Assembly: GCF_900696045.1 (NCBI RefSeq)
Contig: NZ_LR216287.1
Span: 372,001-436,000 of the forward strand
Direction: 5' to 3'
From: Candidatus Nitrosocosmicus franklandus
GTDB taxonomy: Archaea; Thermoproteota; Nitrososphaeria; Nitrososphaerales; Nitrososphaeraceae
Length of the DNA: 64,000 nt
Both the position numbers and the translations under genes were made by a program. Shown piece after piece: positions 46,274 to 55,867 of this stretch (its first letter is position 1; every line of letters begins with the position of its first letter). The notes beneath the pieces were generated by a model. The model was not told the DNA's origin and ran no database searches. It saw only the letters and a program-made list of their open reading frames with translations.

Positions 46274-47556
46274 AGCAAGTTGTTTTTAATGAACCACAGA
46301 GATTAAACTAATAATTGATACATTGAATTTAATTTTTTTTGTTGCATCCTATTCCTCACTAAATTTTCGTTAACTTCATGAGCTTAGAGATTTGAGAACC
46401 CACTCAAAGGAAGTTTTCAGAAAGATCGGATCAGTATTTGAACCAGCAGCTATTCAATCCTACTTTTACCTGAGTAAACCTCCATTCTTGTTCTACCTTT
46501 GTAATCTAGAAGCAATCTATTAGAAGGCTCATAGTGATCGGTTGATAATCCAAATGGGTACATGTAGTATTGAGGTTACAATAAGTTGAGATAACCTTAC
46601 TGCTCAATAAACGGGTCTAACATATACAAAAATTTAAAGGGTTATTCTAACGGAAATTCCATTCATTTTTAATATTTTAAAATCCAATGATATATAAGAA
46701 AATCTACTAACGATAGCTCAAAATGCGATGATAGGAGAAAAAGTGAAAAAGAGAGATTTTTTTGATTCAGTTAAACAGTCATTAAGTTGAATCGATTATT
46801 ATCTAAAAACGATTTTAGATACAAAATTAGTCTTTTATGCATTACCCGAACTGCAGCCCATATAGCTATTAGGAATTATCCGACGAAATCAGTTTTTAGA
46901 TAGCCAAGCAAAAATCAAATTATTAAAAACCTTAACTCGCTTGGTTCAAGACAGTCATCAAGATACTTTTAAGATGGCATCCGTATTTTGCGTAATCAAT
47001 TTTTTAATGTAATCATACCATAGTTACAAAATCCAACCTTCTCTTTACGCTAGGCTTTTTCATATGGTACGCGAAAAATTCGACCAGGTCTAGTTGGAAT
47101 AATGTGTTGTTTATAGATAATTAAGTAAAATCCCTTTATAAGAATAGATTCGTTCGCATTTCTGTGTAATAAATTCAAGAAAAATCAGGATCGATCTAGC
47201 TATTAACATAAAATTTGATTTCTCCTCAAATTGTTATCAATCTCATTCAATTCGCATATCTGGTATTTGTTTTGTGGATAAAATTTGTGTTAAAAAAGAT
47301 TTCAACTCATAAAAAGGAGATTATTATATATGCTAAATTGTCTGATGAATGAAAAGCATTCAGAATTAAGCATAACTCTATATGCTAATGTGGAAGATAT
47401 CGTGAATTCTATGGTTTGCTCAACCTAATTGTTGTTATGATAACGGAATTATAATATCCTCACGCTAGAAAAAAAAGTATTTATTTCATATTTGAGAATT
47501 AGTAGTGATTTAAAATAGGCAAACGCAAAGTCTTAAATGAAGCTCATCTAAAGGAA
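46274..47556. other. 1.28-kb gene-poor AT-rich region
   Basis: No supported gene. One TTG-started frame at 46392-46520 (43 residues, including VFRKIGSVFEPAAIQSYF) reads like a coding remnant, but it has no clear start signal or homologue. No tRNA or GC-rich structured RNA is visible. The right end contains the aIF1A promoter. Confidence 0.45.
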
Positions 47557-47562
47557 TTGGTT

Positions 47563-47826
47563 ATGCCCCAAGAAGGAGAACTATTTGGGCGAGTCATCAA
47601 ATTAGTGGGCGGTGATAATATTATAGTAAAGAGTTCTGATGGAAAAATAAGAACTTGTAGAATAAGGGGCAAGATAAAAAGAAGAATGTGGATTAGGGAC
47701 AATGATTTAGTATTAATCGCTCCTTGGGATTTTCAGTCAGATAAAGCTGATATCATCTGGAGATATATTAGTGCACATGCAGACAAGTTGGAGCAAGAAG
47801 GACATCTTGAAGGATTAAACAGGTAA
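47563..47826 (+). CDS. eif1A: Translation initiation factor 1A (aIF1A)
   Basis: An 87-residue OB-fold factor of the 30S initiation complex: MPQEGELFGRVIKLVGG, CRIRGKIKRRMWIRDNDLVLI, APWDFQ and a short helical tail. It is normal for the archaeal factor minus long tails. ATG 47563 is preferred to TTG 47557. Confidence 0.95.
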   Translation: MPQEGELFGRVIKLVGGDNIIVKSSDGKIRTCRIRGKIKRRMWIRDNDLVLIAPWDFQSDKADIIWRYISAHADKLEQEGHLEGLNR

Positions 47827-47851
47827 ATTATCCGCTAACAGAATGATTGTA

Positions 47852-47951
47852 CCCCGCCTCTGACCCACAACCGAATCATAGTTAGCCTTACACTATGTGT
47901 AAAACTCATCGTGTACTCTCTAACGGGGATAAACAAAGTAAGATTGTGGGT
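47852..47951. ncRNA. Possible structured RNA between aIF1A and pheT
   Basis: A perfect 6-bp hairpin TTACAC-TAT-GTGTAA (47888-47902) sits inside GTTAG/CTAAC (47881-47885 with 47920-47924), stacked on CCCC/GGGG (47852-47855 with 47925-47928). In addition ACCCACAA (47863-47870) can pair with TTGTGGGT (47944-47951), which crosses the CCCC/GGGG helix like a pseudoknot. It contains no ORF. It could be a small RNA or a bidirectional 3' element. Confidence 0.35.
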
Positions 47952-48101
47952 TATATATCAGTTAACTTAGTGGCTTTAGATAGTGAAAAAATGATCTGTT
48001 AAATTCTGAACCAAAAGAATCATATCGCTTCCAGACTTTTTAGGTCAATCTAAGGTCACGTCCTTCATTCTAGTGTTAAATTTGAGAAATACACAAAGAG
48101 T

Positions 48102-49799
48102 CTAAAAAAAGGATTGTTTATTAAGGTTTAGTATTTCCATAATTTGAGAAATATCGATTTCAAACATACCCACCAAAGTTCTCATAGCAAAATTTTCAAG
48201 CACTTGTGGATGAACCTCTCCAATACATCCTATAGTTTTGTTGTCTAAAGAGATTTGGGCTGCATGACCGTCAAGAAAATATGGTAATTGTACTCTAGGA
48301 GTAGTAACGGATTTATTAAAACAATACCTCAACACTGATTCTAAATTGGACTTGGTTTCAGAGTAATCTGCATTGTCATGTGCAATAGCGGCGCACAAAT
48401 ACCAACTTTCTTTAGCCGAATTGCCATTTGCTCTGAAAACCTTTCCAATCTCAAATAGCTTTTGTGGATACTTTTCATGGATGTTGACAGACAGAGTATT
48501 AATCATAGATGGTATTAGCCTTGTTCGCAATAGTTCATACTCAGAATTTTTTGAGTCATTTAACCAAATTAACTCAGAAACAGAGTGTTTATCAAGTACT
48601 AAAGACTTTTCCATGATATTTCTAGATATTATACTCGGGTTCACGATTTGGATAAACCCAAGGCCGATCAAAATCTCGGTAAGTTTCTCAAATATTATAG
48701 AATGGCTTTCTTTGTTACCGTCAAGATATTCAGAGGGTTTATCGGGTTTCAAATTCATTATTCCATAGCCAATTGCCACTTCTTCAACAACATCACACGA
48801 ATCAAATAAGTCAATCCTATAGTTTGGGGCTATGCATCTAATAACACCTGGCCTTTCTACTAAACCATCACATCTGCACTTGTTAAGACATTCAATTATT
48901 TTCGCTTCCGGCAAGTTGAGCCCCAATAAATCGTTTATTTGTATGGCCTCCACTTCAATAATGATGGGCTCCAAGTTTGGGGACAAAACTTTACCCTCCA
49001 ATGGAGAATGAATAAACAAATGAAACAACTCGAATCCCATATCAGCCAATTCATAGGCAATCAAAGCTAGCATTTGTTTTGCAGATTTAGGGTTTTTGCC
49101 GGTTACCTCAACCATTAAGTTTCTCGTATTGGTATCAACTTTAGTCAATGCCCCATTAGTAATAGGTGGGAACGATATGACATCATCGTTGCAATCTGTT
49201 AAAAGCGGAACAAGATTAGAACCATCTATAAGATGACCGTACTTTTTTCCGGTTTCGGTTTCTTTTAGGACTCTAGCTAAAGATAACTCTTGTTCACTGC
49301 CCAAAGGCTTGAATTTTCTATTTATGTCTTCAAGTCTATATTGAAGAGGAAAATTTATTTTGTCAAAATCATGAATGCCCATTGACGCCTTTTTTCGTTT
49401 TCTCCCCAATCCGTTGTGTAAGTCTTCTTGCAATGAAATTAATTGAGTCAATTCTATCTCTGAGAGGAGCAGCTCTCTTCTAGCGATGAGGCCATAAATG
49501 AAAGGTCTAATTTTTTCGAGACTTCTTTCGACGAATATGGACTTGTCTGAAGGTTGAATTGTTTTGATCCGTGGACTTCCTAATTCAATTCCCAATATTC
49601 CCCTTAACCCTCTAATAATACCATTCTCGGATCCATAATCAGGTCTATTTGGATTGAATTCTATCTTAATAATGTCTTCTCGCTCATCGATATCCTCTAT
49701 ATCTAGACCCAGATAAGGGATTTCCTCAATTACCTCACTCAACCCATAATCTGGGAAACTACTCTTCAGTCTACTTAATCGCACATTTACTACTGGCAT
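48102..49799 (-). CDS. pheT: Phenylalanyl-tRNA synthetase beta subunit
   Basis: 565 residues, the archaeal/eukaryotic length. It starts with MPVVNVRLSRLKSSFP, then the B3/B4 editing region, B5 domain (IDLFDSCDVVEEVAIGYG), and the catalytic-like core with RTRLIPSMINTLSVN and LFEIGKVFR. Its first 10 nt overlap the end of pheS. The two form the alpha2-beta2 enzyme. Confidence 0.97.
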   Translation of the reverse strand: MPVVNVRLSRLKSSFPDYGLSEVIEEIPYLGLDIEDIDEREDIIKIEFNPNRPDYGSENGIIRGLRGILGIELGSPRIKTIQPSDKSIFVERSLEKIRPFIYGLIARRELLLSEIELTQLISLQEDLHNGLGRKRKKASMGIHDFDKINFPLQYRLEDINRKFKPLGSEQELSLARVLKETETGKKYGHLIDGSNLVPLLTDCNDDVISFPPITNGALTKVDTNTRNLMVEVTGKNPKSAKQMLALIAYELADMGFELFHLFIHSPLEGKVLSPNLEPIIIEVEAIQINDLLGLNLPEAKIIECLNKCRCDGLVERPGVIRCIAPNYRIDLFDSCDVVEEVAIGYGIMNLKPDKPSEYLDGNKESHSIIFEKLTEILIGLGFIQIVNPSIISRNIMEKSLVLDKHSVSELIWLNDSKNSEYELLRTRLIPSMINTLSVNIHEKYPQKLFEIGKVFRANGNSAKESWYLCAAIAHDNADYSETKSNLESVLRYCFNKSVTTPRVQLPYFLDGHAAQISLDNKTIGCIGEVHPQVLENFAMRTLVGMFEIDISQIMEILNLNKQSFF

Positions 49800-51361
49800 T
49801 TTGCTACACTCTTAAGCCAACTTAGATTGTTTGAATACAATTCACGAATATCATCCAAACCAAAACGTAGCATTGCTAATCTTTCAAACCCACCGCCCCA
49901 TGCAAGTACAGGGTTTTTAAACCCAAGTGGTTTGGTTACCTCAGAACGAAATATTCCCATGCCAAATAATTCAATCCACTTGTTGAGTTTATCGTTGAAA
50001 ACCATTGACTGGAGAGATGGTTCAGTATAAGGAAAAAAGGTAGGCCAAAATTTTACCTTCTTGATCCCCAACTTAGAATAAAATTCACTCTGGATTCCAA
50101 TCAACTGTCTCAAAGTTGCACTACTACTAGTGTAGATACCCTCAACTTGATGAAACTCGACCAAATGTTTGAAAGTGACCTTTTCATTTCTAAACACGCG
50201 TCCGATTAGGAAGACTTTATCTTTATCCGGCATTTCTTTCCACAGATGCTGAAGAGTAACTGGGGTAGTATGAGTTCTTAAAACGTAAGTTTTAGCCTCT
50301 CGTTCATCCCATGCATAGTCCCAGTTATACTCGTGAACCTTGGAAACTGAGTCAACTAAAGATTTTTCTCCACCTAGGGCAGAATACAAACCAGATTCAG
50401 AATTCAAATAAAAAGTATCCTGCATTTCTCTAGCGGAATGATCCTGGGGAATAAATAGTGCATCAAAATTCCAGAAAGAAGTTTGGATCAGTTTTCCCTC
50501 AATTTCACTAAATCCCATACTAACCAAAATTTCTTTTACTTCATCAATGAAATCTATCAAAGGATTTTTCCTTCCACAATTCAACAGTGGTAAGGGCGCC
50601 TCAACATCGATTTGCTCAAAACTAAGATTTCTCCATTCACTGGAGATTAGAACATTCTTGTCCAATTTCCTAGCAGTAGCTCGACCAGATTGTAAAAGGT
50701 TTCTGATTTTATCTACATTTTCCTTTAATATCTTAAATTTTTTCTCTTGCAACTTCTTTGTTATCAGTACGTTTGGTCTTTTGGCCAGGTTTTCATAAGC
50801 AATCTTCTCGTCATCATCAAGTAATGAAAATCGAAGGAATTTCGAGGATCTTAATTTATTGACAAAATTTTCTTCCCTAGACGGTAATTTCGAGGCCGGA
50901 AGAAGTTTTACTTGGTCTTTATCAACACTAATCCACCCATTGACCTTAGAGTAACGTATAGCACCATAAACTTCCTTTTCATTATTTTGAAATTCCTCGC
51001 TATGGAAGACGTCAGCAAGTTTATTCCTACCAGCTATGACAACATTTACAAACTTTCTTTCTGGAAGAATGTAATTATCATCATCAAGTATTTTCTCATG
51101 TAATGAAATTCTTGTATCAGACGACTCTGATAAATCAATCAAGTTCTTATATCGCAGCCATTCTATTCCTCTTCTGACCTGATCTGGGTTTAAGCCAGTA
51201 GCTTTGGCCAAATTGGTTTCACTCATCCAGTCTCCTGCCTTTTGTAGAACCAAAAGTATTTTTTTTTCGATAGGATGTAGAGAGGTCATTGAATTGGCCT
51301 GATCATTCACGATTTCGTACTTTTTTATGTCTTCTGTCCCATCCTTATGCAATATTGACAA
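49790..51361 (-). CDS. pheS: Phenylalanyl-tRNA synthetase alpha subunit
   Basis: The catalytic subunit, 523 residues. N-terminal winged-helix domains (LHPIEKKILLVLQKAGDW, TGLNPDQVRRGIEWLR) recognise tRNA. The class II core has motif 2 (FRNEKVTFKHLVEFHQVEG) and motif 3 (LAWGGGFERLAMLRFGLDD), with HSAREMQDTFYL in between. It is the first gene of the pheST operon and is divergent from trpS. Confidence 0.97.
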   Translation of the reverse strand: MSILHKDGTEDIKKYEIVNDQANSMTSLHPIEKKILLVLQKAGDWMSETNLAKATGLNPDQVRRGIEWLRYKNLIDLSESSDTRISLHEKILDDDNYILPERKFVNVVIAGRNKLADVFHSEEFQNNEKEVYGAIRYSKVNGWISVDKDQVKLLPASKLPSREENFVNKLRSSKFLRFSLLDDDEKIAYENLAKRPNVLITKKLQEKKFKILKENVDKIRNLLQSGRATARKLDKNVLISSEWRNLSFEQIDVEAPLPLLNCGRKNPLIDFIDEVKEILVSMGFSEIEGKLIQTSFWNFDALFIPQDHSAREMQDTFYLNSESGLYSALGGEKSLVDSVSKVHEYNWDYAWDEREAKTYVLRTHTTPVTLQHLWKEMPDKDKVFLIGRVFRNEKVTFKHLVEFHQVEGIYTSSSATLRQLIGIQSEFYSKLGIKKVKFWPTFFPYTEPSLQSMVFNDKLNKWIELFGMGIFRSEVTKPLGFKNPVLAWGGGFERLAMLRFGLDDIRELYSNNLSWLKSVAKCQ

Positions 51362-51426
51362 AAAAAATAGATTTGATTGTATTTTTAAACGTTTAAACTC
51401 TGGTTATGAAAAGTTAAGATCCACGA

Positions 51427-52680
51427 ATGTCTGCTGAGGAAGCGAATGATTCAGTTAATAGGAGAGAGGATAGAATTTCTCTACAAGATCGTGATGGAGA
51501 AATTACATCTCATGAATCGCCCAACATTAATTCCGGTGAAGAATTTAATGTTACGCCGTGGGAAGTAGCAGGGGAAGTCGACTACACCAAGCTAATTGAA
51601 AAATTTGGAACATCGTTGATAGATGAAACAATAGTTAGCAAGATCCATGATTTGACAGGTGAGATCCACCCATTCCTCAAGAATAGATTTTTCTTTTCAC
51701 ATCGAGATTTGGACTGGATTTTGAGAGAATATGAAAAAGGAAACAAGTTTTATCTTTATACTGGAAGAGGACCATCCGGACAAGTTCATCTAGGTCATTT
51801 GATGCCCTGGCTTTTTACAAAGTATTTGCAAGACAAATTTAATGTCAAACTAATATTTCAAATCACGGATGATGAAAAATTCCTATATAGTGAACATTCG
51901 AATTATGATTCGATTTGTCATTACACATATGAGAATATATTGGACATAATTGCAATAGGATTTGACCCAAATAAGACTCGAATCATCATAAATACTCGTG
52001 ACATAAACTATTTATACAAATTGTCAACAGAAATTGCAAAAAGGATTACTTTTTCAACGGCAAAAGCAGTATTTGGATTTACTAATTCCACAAATATTGG
52101 AATGATAGGGTTTCCACCAATCCAAGGTGCTCCATGTTTTTTGCCATCGTTAATAGAAGGAAAATCAACTCCCGTGCTCATTCCTGCAGCCATTGATCAA
52201 GACCCTTATTGGAGAATGACGAGAGACATAGCCGAAAAGTTAGGTTATCCAAAACCTGCTCAAATCCATAGTAAATTTATTCCAGGACTTGTAAGCGGTG
52301 GAAAAATGTCGTCATCAAAACCTGATACGGCACTGTTTACCGTGGATGATCCAGAAACTCTAGAAACGAAAGTTAAAAATACTTTTACAGGAGGTCAACC
52401 AACAGTTGCGTTACAGCGAAAGCTAGGTGGTAATGCTAATATCTGTCCAGTATATTGGTATTTGAACTATTTATTTGATTCAGAAAAAGAATCAAGGAGG
52501 CGATATATTGATTGTACTAGTGGTAATTTACTTTGTGGAGAGTGTAAGGATGATATGATAAAGAAAGTAAAACCATTCATGAAAGAAATTCAGACAAAAA
52601 GAGAAGAGGCTCAAGACATGATCTGCAAATTTACGGTTGATGGAAAGGATTTGAATAATGACAATACAATACAATTCTAG
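51427..52680 (+). CDS. trpS: Tryptophanyl-tRNA synthetase
   Basis: 417 residues. An acidic N-terminal extension (about 40) precedes the class I core: HIGH variant HLGH in GPSGQVHLGHL, KMSKS variant KMSSS in SGGKMSSSKPD, and substrate region QITDDEKFL. It is archaeal/eukaryotic-type TrpRS. Its stop overlaps the start of the next small gene by one nucleotide. Confidence 0.96.
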   Translation: MSAEEANDSVNRREDRISLQDRDGEITSHESPNINSGEEFNVTPWEVAGEVDYTKLIEKFGTSLIDETIVSKIHDLTGEIHPFLKNRFFFSHRDLDWILREYEKGNKFYLYTGRGPSGQVHLGHLMPWLFTKYLQDKFNVKLIFQITDDEKFLYSEHSNYDSICHYTYENILDIIAIGFDPNKTRIIINTRDINYLYKLSTEIAKRITFSTAKAVFGFTNSTNIGMIGFPPIQGAPCFLPSLIEGKSTPVLIPAAIDQDPYWRMTRDIAEKLGYPKPAQIHSKFIPGLVSGGKMSSSKPDTALFTVDDPETLETKVKNTFTGGQPTVALQRKLGGNANICPVYWYLNYLFDSEKESRRRYIDCTSGNLLCGECKDDMIKKVKPFMKEIQTKREEAQDMICKFTVDGKDLNNDNTIQF

Positions 52681-52991
52681 TGGTGACATTTAGGATGAAT
52701 CTTACCAAATCAGAGTTTCGATGTTTAGATTCTTATGAAGCTGAAAAACTTTCTAGTATTTTCTCAAAACACAAAGATGACACTTTATTTGTGAGTGAAA
52801 TAGTAAAAATCGTAGGTTCAGAAGTAGTAGTGAAGCTTGACGATGGTTCACATCACAGTATTATTTTAAAAGATAAAGACAATGCTCTCCAATTGTCAAT
52901 CTTTTTTAGCAACTTAACTAGGACAAACGGGATTATTATAGAGACAATTTTTGTTGACGACAAGGCAATAATTAGTTGGAATTATAACTAA
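52680..52991 (+). CDS. Hypothetical protein, 103 residues
   Basis: GTG start at the last base of the trpS stop; an internal ATG at 52695 is also possible. It is predicted mostly beta (TLFVSEIVKIVGSEVVVKLDDG, IIIETIFVDDKAIISW). No family is recognised. Coupling to trpS suggests a shared transcript. It overlaps the convergent gene by 4 nt. Confidence 0.55.
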   Translation: MVTFRMNLTKSEFRCLDSYEAEKLSSIFSKHKDDTLFVSEIVKIVGSEVVVKLDDGSHHSIILKDKDNALQLSIFFSNLTRTNGIIIETIFVDDKAIISWNYN

Positions 52992-53332
52992 ACCAATTCT
53001 CTGTTAAATTCGTCTAAAATTACTTGATATACTTTTTCAAAGTATAAAGAAGTGGAATATGGCATTAGCGGTATACACTGTCTGATGGAATCTAGAACAA
53101 GGGGTACAGTCCTCTTTGAAATATTAATTTCAAATTTCATCCACAATATGCGGTCTTGTTTAAAAATTATTTTTTCACCTAATTCTGTAGAACACATTTC
53201 TTTAGATCTATCCTCAATTCTTTTATACCAATAAGCGAGCACATCTGGCTCCAACCCCTCGCCAATATTTGACAAGTTAGCACAATAATCCAAAATCAAA
53301 TCGTCAATTCCATTTTTCATATTATCTAACAA
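52988..53332 (-). CDS. Hypothetical protein, 114 residues
   Basis: A soluble, helix-rich acidic protein (DDLILDYCANLSNIGEGL, VLAYWYKRIEDRSKEM, LYFEKVYQVILDEF). I do not recognise a family. It lies 56 nt downstream of coaD on the same strand and may share its mRNA. Confidence 0.55.
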   Translation of the reverse strand: MLDNMKNGIDDLILDYCANLSNIGEGLEPDVLAYWYKRIEDRSKEMCSTELGEKIIFKQDRILWMKFEINISKRTVPLVLDSIRQCIPLMPYSTSLYFEKVYQVILDEFNRELV

Positions 53333-53388
53333 AAGTTCATTAAAGAATGATTTATCAGATTATATGAATAATATTTGAGCAAATAGAG

Positions 53389-53868
53389 TTATTTTTTAAG
53401 ATCAAGTATTCTTCCCTCTGGATCAATTTCCTTAGCTTTAATACGTGTCGATGAAATCGGAAGTCCATCCTCCGCCAATCTCATCTTTACTATAATGATG
53501 TCAATAGGCAAAAGACCTTTTTCTGATCGGATCTTGTTAATTTTTTCACCTTTAGTACTTGTTTCGGAACTAACTACAAGACAATCTATATATTCTGAAA
53601 ACATTAGAGGACCAAATTCCTCTTCAAGCTTTGTTATCTCAAACGATGTTGAACGAATCTGATTTAGTATAAGGGTTTTCAAATTCTTGAGTCTAGTTTC
53701 AAATGTGTTTCGCAAATTTTTCTTTAATCTATACTTTGCAAATTCATCTGATGTTAATCCAATAACTACATAAGAGCCTATTTCGAATGATTTTCTTAAC
53801 AAGTCAACATGGCCAAGATGTAGTACGTCGAAAGTTCCACCCATAGTTACGCATTTGTATCTCTTCAC
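53389..53868 (-). CDS. coaD: Phosphopantetheine adenylyltransferase, archaeal/eukaryotic type
   Basis: Makes dephospho-CoA from phosphopantetheine and ATP. A nucleotidyltransferase of 159 residues with GGTFDVLHLGHVDLL (HxGH), GLTSDEFAKYRLKK and the C-terminal ISSTRIK motif. The type (COG1019) is the archaeal/eukaryal one. Confidence 0.92.
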   Translation of the reverse strand: MKRYKCVTMGGTFDVLHLGHVDLLRKSFEIGSYVVIGLTSDEFAKYRLKKNLRNTFETRLKNLKTLILNQIRSTSFEITKLEEEFGPLMFSEYIDCLVVSSETSTKGEKINKIRSEKGLLPIDIIIVKMRLAEDGLPISSTRIKAKEIDPEGRILDLKK

Positions 53869-53966
53869 TTGACTTTGAAATGAACAAAATCAATATATAA
53901 TTATATAATGGCCTTCTAAGATCATTTTGACAAATTTATAAATACCTAAGAAGGGATATAACCTCA

Positions 53967-54620
53967 TTGTCGCATACTATGACTGAGTACATATGTGAAG
54001 ACTGTGGCTCATTATTGACTCATTTAAATCCTACCACTTTGCAAAGTATTAAAGAAGTTCATTCCCAATTATGCCCAGTAAAGAGACAAAAAATTTTGGC
54101 AACGGCAGAAGCCGAAAAATTAAAAAGGGCTAGTTCTTCAAGAAATGCAACTATTCCTATGCAGGCGGTTCAGACAGCCGCTGGTGCACCTCCAAGTGCT
54201 GCTTCGATCCCTCAACAAGTTGCAACTACACCTTCTTCAAATGAAGCGGCCGATTCGTCTAGTTTAAAGCTCACTGGCACAGGAACAGATCACGTTGCAG
54301 CAGAAGGTCCAATTGATACTGGTTTTAAATCAAAAAGACAGCCTGCAGGCAAGTTTAAGGGAATTCAAGTATGGGGACCATACGATCCACCAGGACAACT
54401 TGGAATTTGGGGTACAGATGTTTGTGTAGATTTCGATATCTGTATTTCTGATGGAGCATGTATTGATGCGTGTCCAGTAAACGTTTACGAATGGCTAGAA
54501 ACACCAGGACATCCAGCTTCGGAAAGAAAACCATTCATGATAAGAGAAAAGGATTGTATTTTTTGCTTGGCCTGCGAAAACGTTTGTCCTCCTCAGGCAA
54601 TAAAAATATTCAAAAAATAG
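53967..54620 (+). CDS. Ferredoxin with N-terminal zinc-binding-like extension
   Basis: 217 residues. The N-terminus has YICEDCGSLLTH and a later Cys (QLCPVKRQ), possibly a zinc site. A low-complexity Ala/Ser/Pro linker (about 50-100) follows. Residues 115-217 form a dicluster ferredoxin with CISDGACIDACPVNVYEW and CIFCLACENVCPPQAI. This layout recalls archaeal zinc-containing ferredoxins. It would carry electrons in central metabolism. The start is TTG 53967 or ATG 53979; a TATA (TTTATAAAT) lies about 30 nt upstream. Confidence 0.88.
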   Translation: MSHTMTEYICEDCGSLLTHLNPTTLQSIKEVHSQLCPVKRQKILATAEAEKLKRASSSRNATIPMQAVQTAAGAPPSAASIPQQVATTPSSNEAADSSSLKLTGTGTDHVAAEGPIDTGFKSKRQPAGKFKGIQVWGPYDPPGQLGIWGTDVCVDFDICISDGACIDACPVNVYEWLETPGHPASERKPFMIREKDCIFCLACENVCPPQAIKIFKK

Positions 54621-54636
54621 TAAAGTTCAAAACCAT

Positions 54637-55365
54637 CTAATTTTTGATATATTTGTAAACATGATACTTTAGATTATTATTGTATTTCATTACGGAACTC
54701 CATTTATCATAATGATCATAAAGCGCAAGAAAATATTTTTTCTTGTCGCTATCAACATTGTTGTATATATTCTCTCCAACAACAATTTCATTTGGAAAAG
54801 CCATTGAAGTAATCTTGGATGCTATACTAATACTAAATCCGATCAGATCAATATGAGCATGCTCTATGTTCTTTCCGTATAGTAAAACCAATGCCGATCC
54901 GTATTCTATACCTATCTTTACAGCAATCTCTTGGAAGGATTTATTTTTAAAAACAGGATTGATTCCTTTTTTTACTATTTCTTGTATATAGTATGCACAA
55001 TCTAAGGAGTTCATTATGGCCTTGTTAGGATTGTAATCGGCTGGAAAAAGACCAATAACGGCATCGCCGACAAATTTAAGTACATAACCGCCGAATTTAA
55101 CAATCGAAAGACTAACTTCCTGAGAGAAGATTTGTATGATTATTGATAATTTGATTGGAGACAGATCATGAGACATTTGAGTCGATCCAGCAATGTCAAC
55201 ATACATGACCACAACATTCGCATTAGTATTTACTTTTCGTTGCAAGAATTTTCTACAAGAATCAGTTGAAAGATCAATATACAACCCACCATTTTCTATA
55301 CTATGATTAACCCGTTCTTGTATGCCTTTGAAAATATCCTGACCTACTGAATCAAGGTTGTACAA
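54637..55365 (-). CDS. Class III adenylate/guanylate cyclase-domain protein
   Basis: 242 residues. The cyclase homology domain covers about 30-210: metal Asp in VMYVDIAGSTQMSH, second Asp in KFVGDAVIGLF, then IGIEYGSALVL and the helix IASKITSMAFPNEIVVG. No membrane segment or sensor domain is attached. Class III cyclases are rare in archaea outside a few groups; whether this makes a cyclic nucleotide is unproven. It is convergent with the ferredoxin gene. Confidence 0.82.
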   Translation of the reverse strand: MYNLDSVGQDIFKGIQERVNHSIENGGLYIDLSTDSCRKFLQRKVNTNANVVVMYVDIAGSTQMSHDLSPIKLSIIIQIFSQEVSLSIVKFGGYVLKFVGDAVIGLFPADYNPNKAIMNSLDCAYYIQEIVKKGINPVFKNKSFQEIAVKIGIEYGSALVLLYGKNIEHAHIDLIGFSISIASKITSMAFPNEIVVGENIYNNVDSDKKKYFLALYDHYDKWSSVMKYNNNLKYHVYKYIKN

Positions 55366-55867
55366 TTACCTTCTGTTTTGGCCCTAAGTGATTTATACTT
55401 TTAAGGAATATGTCTTGTTGACACAATGATTCTAGATACTTTTAGATCATAAAATATACCTAATTTCGGATGCGTATTATTTTACGACATTTTGTAGTAG
55501 CGGTATGAAGGCTAAATATCCATGAATTAGCCTATATTGTACTTATGGCCTATCTTGGGATTTATTGAGTCGAATCCTATCCTACCCACCCTATCTGACA
55601 AGGGCTTAACAATCAACTTTCATATATTCTTACTAAAATGGATTCATTCTTAAGTTAACTTAAACCACCAATAAATTGATTGTTTTTTTTCGGATGATAT
55701 TCAGTTTTTTCATGCTAGTCCAAAATATGAATCACCTGTACTCGATTAAATCCGATTTTGTTGAACAAGAGCACTAATATGATTGTGTAAGATGCAGACC
55801 TGAATAATTGAAATCAATTATTCCATTTAAACCAAAAAGGATATGTTCTTGCAACGTTTAGGATTCT
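55366..55867. other. Intergenic region between cyclase and acetolactate-synthase-like genes
   Basis: No ORF is supported. It contains the hairpin at 55802-55823 and presumably the cyclase promoter near 55380-55400. Confidence 0.5.
55802..55823 (-). terminator. Perfect 9-bp hairpin after the acetolactate-synthase-like gene
   Basis: GAATAATTG and CAATTATTC form a perfect 9-bp stem with loop AAAT, 45 nt past the stop codon. It is AT-rich, with no strong U-run following on the minus strand, so it may be a 3' end stabiliser rather than an intrinsic terminator. Confidence 0.4.
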
